The translations under genes were made by a program, and so were the position numbers. The notes below the pieces were generated by a model. That model saw only the letters and a list, made by a program, of their open reading frames with translations, was not told where the DNA came from and did no database searches. This document shows, one piece after another, positions 60,613 through 64,000 of a stretch of 64,000 nucleotides of DNA. The stretch's first letter is position 1, and each line of letters opens with the position of its first letter. This stretch comes from Phyllostachys edulis. Taxonomy: Eukaryota; Streptophyta; Magnoliopsida; Poales; Poaceae. The stretch lies in assembly GCA_036346405.1 (NCBI GenBank), contig CM070546.1, forward strand, positions 103,670,826 through 103,734,825, in the 5' to 3' direction.

Positions 60613-61293
60613 GGATGAAACAACGACAACCCTGGGACATAGATGGTACCTCTTGGATGCATTGGGGAGGCGACGATGCTGGTACCAGCGCCATTGCGGC
60701 CGGGGCGGCGGGCTCAACCGACGTTTGGGTTATAGGCGATTCTGTACACATAGGGGCGGGGGCTGACATCTCCAAAGGCGGGGCGAATAGCGATGCTGCT
60801 GCTCGAACGACATTATCGACGGGCGTGGGGGCTGCCGTGATCTCAACCGACGATGGTGACACTGCTGCGGACGGTATTGCGGTCTCCTCCTACGCTGGCT
60901 GAGCGGAAGAGTCCGGGAACATTGCGTGTGTTGGTGTGGGGTTGTGCCCACGCGCTTCGATGCCTGCACCTTCTTGCCGCACCTCACCTTTTTTGCCCCG
61001 CCTGCACGGGACACCAGTACGAACGCATCTACCACCCCGAGCAGCTTCCTGATGACGCTAACTACCTTCGTCTACGTCACCTCGATTTTGTACTGCGCCC
61101 TCTGTATCTGCCCTCTAGCCTTCTCCGTCTGCCTCATCGCCCTCCTGGCCTCGTCGTCAAACTTCTCCAGCACCTCCATCGCCAGGCACCGCTTCTCATT
61201 GCCCAACGATTCAACAGCGTCGCCGAGAAGCACACGTAGGCTCGAGAAATGCCCCATGACAGGTTGTGTGGGTAACTTCGGTGGGTGTGTCAT

Positions 61294-61499
61294 TGCCGTC
61301 GCCCTGTGCAGTAACAGGACCCCTCCATCCTCCTAGATTGGCTATTCAAACTACACGAATGAATTACTATTGTACATTAATCACATTACTGAAATGAACA
61401 CCGTATTTTACTGCTTATGGGCAAATATCAGTAGCTGAGCTTGCCAATCGTGTCGACGCCATCTGGCGCCTTTGTCCTATCGGCTACGACTATCTTGCT
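61294..61499. other. Spacer with TTACTGT-type words
   Basis: No gene. Words such as AATTACTAT, ATTACTG and TTTTACTG recall 33.0-33.2 and 54.8-56.0 kb. Confidence 0.35.
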
Positions 61500-62107
61500 G
61501 ACGAGAGCGGTGTGAAGTATGCTGGTTATAATCAAGAGAAAGACTAGGGCTTATACTCCAGATTGCGCTTCTCTCTTTCTGCATTACTTCAACCTTGTAT
61601 AACGTATGAAGAGGTGGCAGTTCCTCCAAACGAAGAGATGTCCCAATGTTCTAATTGACGAATAGCTTGATGGAAGTTGCTGTCAGGGACGTGGCACCCC
61701 CACGTTGCTAGGCAATTGTTGTTAGAGACAGAAGTAATTCATGCGGTTACTCACAGAGAGTAACAGCGTATATTAAGTACCCCGGGTGTTAAACATGGCG
61801 CATAATGCTCCCTAACTGATTATGCCCACAAGTCAGCAAGCCCTATCAATTATAGGGTTGTCGAAGCCAGGCTGGTCGAGGCCAACCAAGTTGTAGAAGA
61901 TCTTACGACTGCTCGATAGTCTTAGAAAGGTTTACGACTATACCATGGTCGCAAGAAGACTCATGACCATGGGGAGGTTTATGACCAGGCAGCTTGACCT
62001 CTCCCTTATAAATATTAATGGGTATACTTAAGGCTAATATGGAGATCTTAATATCTATAATAATAATTAAAGATAAATAAATAAACGAGGATTATTATAT
62101 CCTCATC
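61500..62107 (-). repeat. Diverged copy of the gypsy LTR at 16.9-17.6 kb
   Basis: Shared order with 17,025-17,601: ATGGAAGTT, a TTAAAC.TAGCGCATAA-type block, GGTCGTAG repeats, GGGTATACTTAAG, AATAATAATTA..GATAAAT, and the end GAGGATTATTA..ATCCTC(A/G)TCA. Same orientation. No gag is attached, so a solo or truncated LTR. Confidence 0.65.
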
Positions 62108-62250
62108 AAATCCTATAATCGAAGAAGGATATATTCCTATAATCTAACAATTATATATTCCAATTACCCAACAATGATGCAATCCGATAACGATGTATTC
62201 CAATAATCCAACAATGATATATTTCTATTACCCAACAAATTCCACAAAGC
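62108..62250. repeat. AT-rich imperfect tandem repeat
   Basis: Variants of CCAACAATGATATATTCCAAT recur about five times. Non-coding. Confidence 0.55.
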
Positions 62251-63479
62251 TTAAGCATTCTACATGATTCAACCAATTCACCAAGACTATCATCATGAAT
62301 TGCTATGAAAATCCATCTTTTTATTCTTTTAATCACCACCTTTATTGGATCAATTTCACAATACTAATTTTCCAACAATCACTTACTATAATCAATATAA
62401 TTCAACTAAAATTTAGTTTAAATCCAATCTCTCCTTTTGATCCCAGACAATCAAATCAGTGCTTCATGTTTAGACAATCTATATAATCCACAAAAATGTC
62501 CTTCAATGTATTCATCAAATTCCGCAATATTGTATTTCCATTATCTGACAATAATGTATTCATTACTAAGGATTTTATGTACTAGGGCAACAAAGGATCA
62601 TAGATAATCAACATCAAATGATGACAATATCAAGATAGGATTAACTAACAACCTACAATTTAAACTTATCATTTTAAGTGAAATAGCTATGCGTAATATT
62701 TTAAAACTGAAAACAATATTTAAAAATCATAGGTACAAAATGTTCAAAGGAGACTCGCCTTCGTCGTAGGTTGAGGTTGCCGCATCCAGTTGGTTCAAAG
62801 TGGCTTCGGCAACGGCAGACTCTACATGCACGAATCGAACCAAAATAAATAACAGAAAACAAATAAAAACTAAAAATTATAAAATAAGTACTAGAAGGTA
62901 TATAATGAATTTATAAGAATTTAGAAATAAGAATTGACAGATTCGAGTTCATATGATGGAGAATGAACATCCGAAAGTTTGCGATCACATGAAATGATAG
63001 AAAAATACTGAAATTGATTGTTCTGGAATTTAATGTTCCGATGTTTAACATAGTAAATGAATTGAGAGTCTGACTTAAGGGACAACTTGCTAGTGAGAGA
63101 GAGGAATGAAAGAAAGTAATCAAGTCATTGACATGTGGGCCACTTAGTCATAGACACAAGAACAAGTTATAGACTTGCACAGAGAAGAAGAAGAATAGAG
63201 CAGACACAAGAAGCTCACGGGTGTGGTGGCGACGCCGGTGAGGTAAGGGACGATGGCGGCTGGGAACCCCCAAAATGGAACCCCACGGGGTCGACGACCC
63301 AGTGGTGTGGTAGTATTTGGGCGTGATCTTGAGGCGGCGGCAAGACTTGAGCATAGTGGTGAAGGCGTGAGGCAAATGACGCATTGAGGAAAATGAAGGG
63401 ATATAGGTAGGCTACACTAGCTGGCAATTCAAAAAGTTCTACCACGTAAACCAAGACGCTATGCAAGCAAGAGATCATA
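62251..63479. repeat. Sequence related to the gypsy LTR at 44.8-48.3 kb
   Basis: 62,740-63,150 shares blocks in order with 46,270-46,900: a TTCAAAGG..CTTCG phrase, ACAAATAAAA, TACTAGAAG.TATATA, GAATTTAGAAA, TCATATGAAATGATG, GTGAGAGAGA and GACA.GTGGGCCA. Diverged and without clear ends. The right part (63,200-63,420) is GC-rich. Confidence 0.45.
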
Positions 63480-64000
63480 GATCGATACCACCAGATGCGC
63501 AGTGCAGTAGAAGAAGAGTTGGAGCAGCCTGATCCAATGAAGAGCGTGTCGATGTATTAGTTGTAGTCAATCGTCCAGCATTCCTCGATGTCGATCGTCT
63601 CCTCCAGCAACCAATCGCTTTCCTTGAAAAGTCGTGGATCGTCCTCAAGCGCAACAGCAACCGCAGTAGCGCCTCCACGGTATCCACATGTCCAGGGGTG
63701 GAACGCTGTACACTAGTGTGTTACCACCAACTCGCACGGTATGGCTCTCTTGAGAAGATGGCGGCTAGGGTTTCAGTGGAGCAACGAACGTTATCTCTTG
63801 TGACTCCCAATAGCCTCAAGCATGTCCTTATATAGTACCCATGATGGATCCTATCCGAACACGTTTGTTCCAACCCGTTAAGTGTGCGATTCGTTAGGTT
63901 CATACGTAATCGGTTCTGACTCGGAAACTCCTTTCCAATCACGAGTTGTTAGCGGCTCCTAGCAGGACATAACAATTCCTGAATACACACGAATTATATC
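63480..64000 (-). mobile_element. Partial BARE-like LTR, cut by the window edge
   Basis: 63,890-64,000 is the inverse counterpart of 57,010-57,115 (GTTAGCGG..CCTAGCAG.ACATAAC), and the match extends leftwards through GGTATCCACATG (63,680) and AGGGTTT (63,768). More diverged than the two LTRs of the 56-60 kb element. The left border near 63,480 is uncertain. Confidence 0.65.

Larger units (their letters stand above)
56072..60617 (+). mobile_element. BARE/Angela/RIRE1-like Ty1/copia element with internal deletion, TSD GGATG
   Basis: GGATG at 56,072-56,076 and 60,613-60,617 flanks the element 56,077-60,612. The left LTR (56,077-57,600) starts TGTTGGAAATATGCCCTAG. PBS TGGTATCAGAGCC is at 57,602-57,614. 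Gag and the beginning of protease follow, then at about 59,647 the sequence jumps directly into LTR sequence equivalent to 56,760. Most of pol and the first ~680 bp of the 3' LTR are thus deleted. Confidence 0.9.
54690..61293 (-). pseudogene. Decayed minus-strand multi-exon gene with a duplicated exon, split by a copia element
   Basis: From right to left: 61,293-61,072 reads VLLGDAVESLGNEKRCLAME and EVLEKFDDEARRAMRQTEK, a coiled-coil-like segment. 60,900-60,618 continues to CIQEVPSMSQGCRCFI, interrupted there by a copia element, and resumes at 56,076-56,037 with RPKKRWRVTDLK before a donor-like AAG|GTATGC. A second copy of this exon lies at 55,831-55,681 (CIQEVLSTSQYCRCSI, then KKRGRATDLK and AAG|GTACGC). 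55,489-55,330 has GDVESRIDNIIDSIKADAIP after GCAG. Stops and shifts occur throughout. The family is unknown; shared ATTACTGT words suggest kinship with the Ulp1-bearing remnant at 33 kb, which is only inference. Confidence 0.5.

Noticed and set aside
1..64000. tRNA or rRNA genes
   Set aside because: No stretch with a recognisable tRNA cloverleaf (A and B boxes in place) or rRNA sequence was seen; the tRNA-like matches are retrotransposon primer binding sites.

Overview
This is a stretch of nuclear DNA from a flowering plant, almost certainly a grass. The evidence is spliced genes with GT-AG introns, GC-rich first exons, and nested LTR retrotransposons of grass type, including a BARE/Angela/RIRE1-like LTR that starts TGTTGGAAATATGCCC. 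The species cannot be fixed from the sequence alone.

Host genes. Only one host gene family is supported: plant FAD synthase (FMN adenylyltransferase; PAPS-reductase-like domain plus molybdopterin-binding-like domain). The complete copy has 16 exons on the + strand from 19,601 to 30,779 and conceptually gives 507 aa. A second copy on the same strand (346-2,832, 7 exons) carries only the N-terminal FAD-synthase domain and ends early. Seventeen kb of transposon debris separates the two.

Layout. 1-2.8 kb: short FADS copy. 4.5-8.6 kb: a 4.1 kb inverted-repeat (foldback-like) structure whose loop holds a fragment of a copia polyprotein. 11.6-17.8 kb: a 163-bp direct repeat flanking a minus-strand Ty3/gypsy element, whose gag is split by a solo copia LTR with a perfect target-site duplication (TSD). 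19.6-30.9 kb: full FADS gene with a 4.9 kb minus-strand Ty1/copia element (TSD GTAGG) in intron 12. 31.5-32.3 kb: two MITEs. 33.4 kb: Ulp1-type protease fragment. 33.8-38.1 kb: 3' part of a minus-strand SIRE/Maximus-like copia element. 39.5-39.8 kb: CACTA transposon end. 42.7-48.3 kb: minus-strand gypsy gag, PBS and 3.46 kb LTR, placed inside a plus-strand SIRE-like copia element (48.3-54.6 kb). 54.7-61.3 kb: decayed minus-strand multi-exon gene with a duplicated exon, broken by a BARE-like copia element (56,077-60,612, TSD GGATG). 61.5-64.0 kb: further LTR remnants, the last a minus-strand BARE-like LTR cut by the window edge.

Nothing here works as an operon. The host function is flavin cofactor synthesis; the rest is a nest of mostly dead transposable elements. 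The points of most interest are the split pair of FADS genes, the foldback element, motif arrays that differ between related LTRs, and the tandem-exon gene remnant. All coordinates and similarities were read by eye and not tested by database search.
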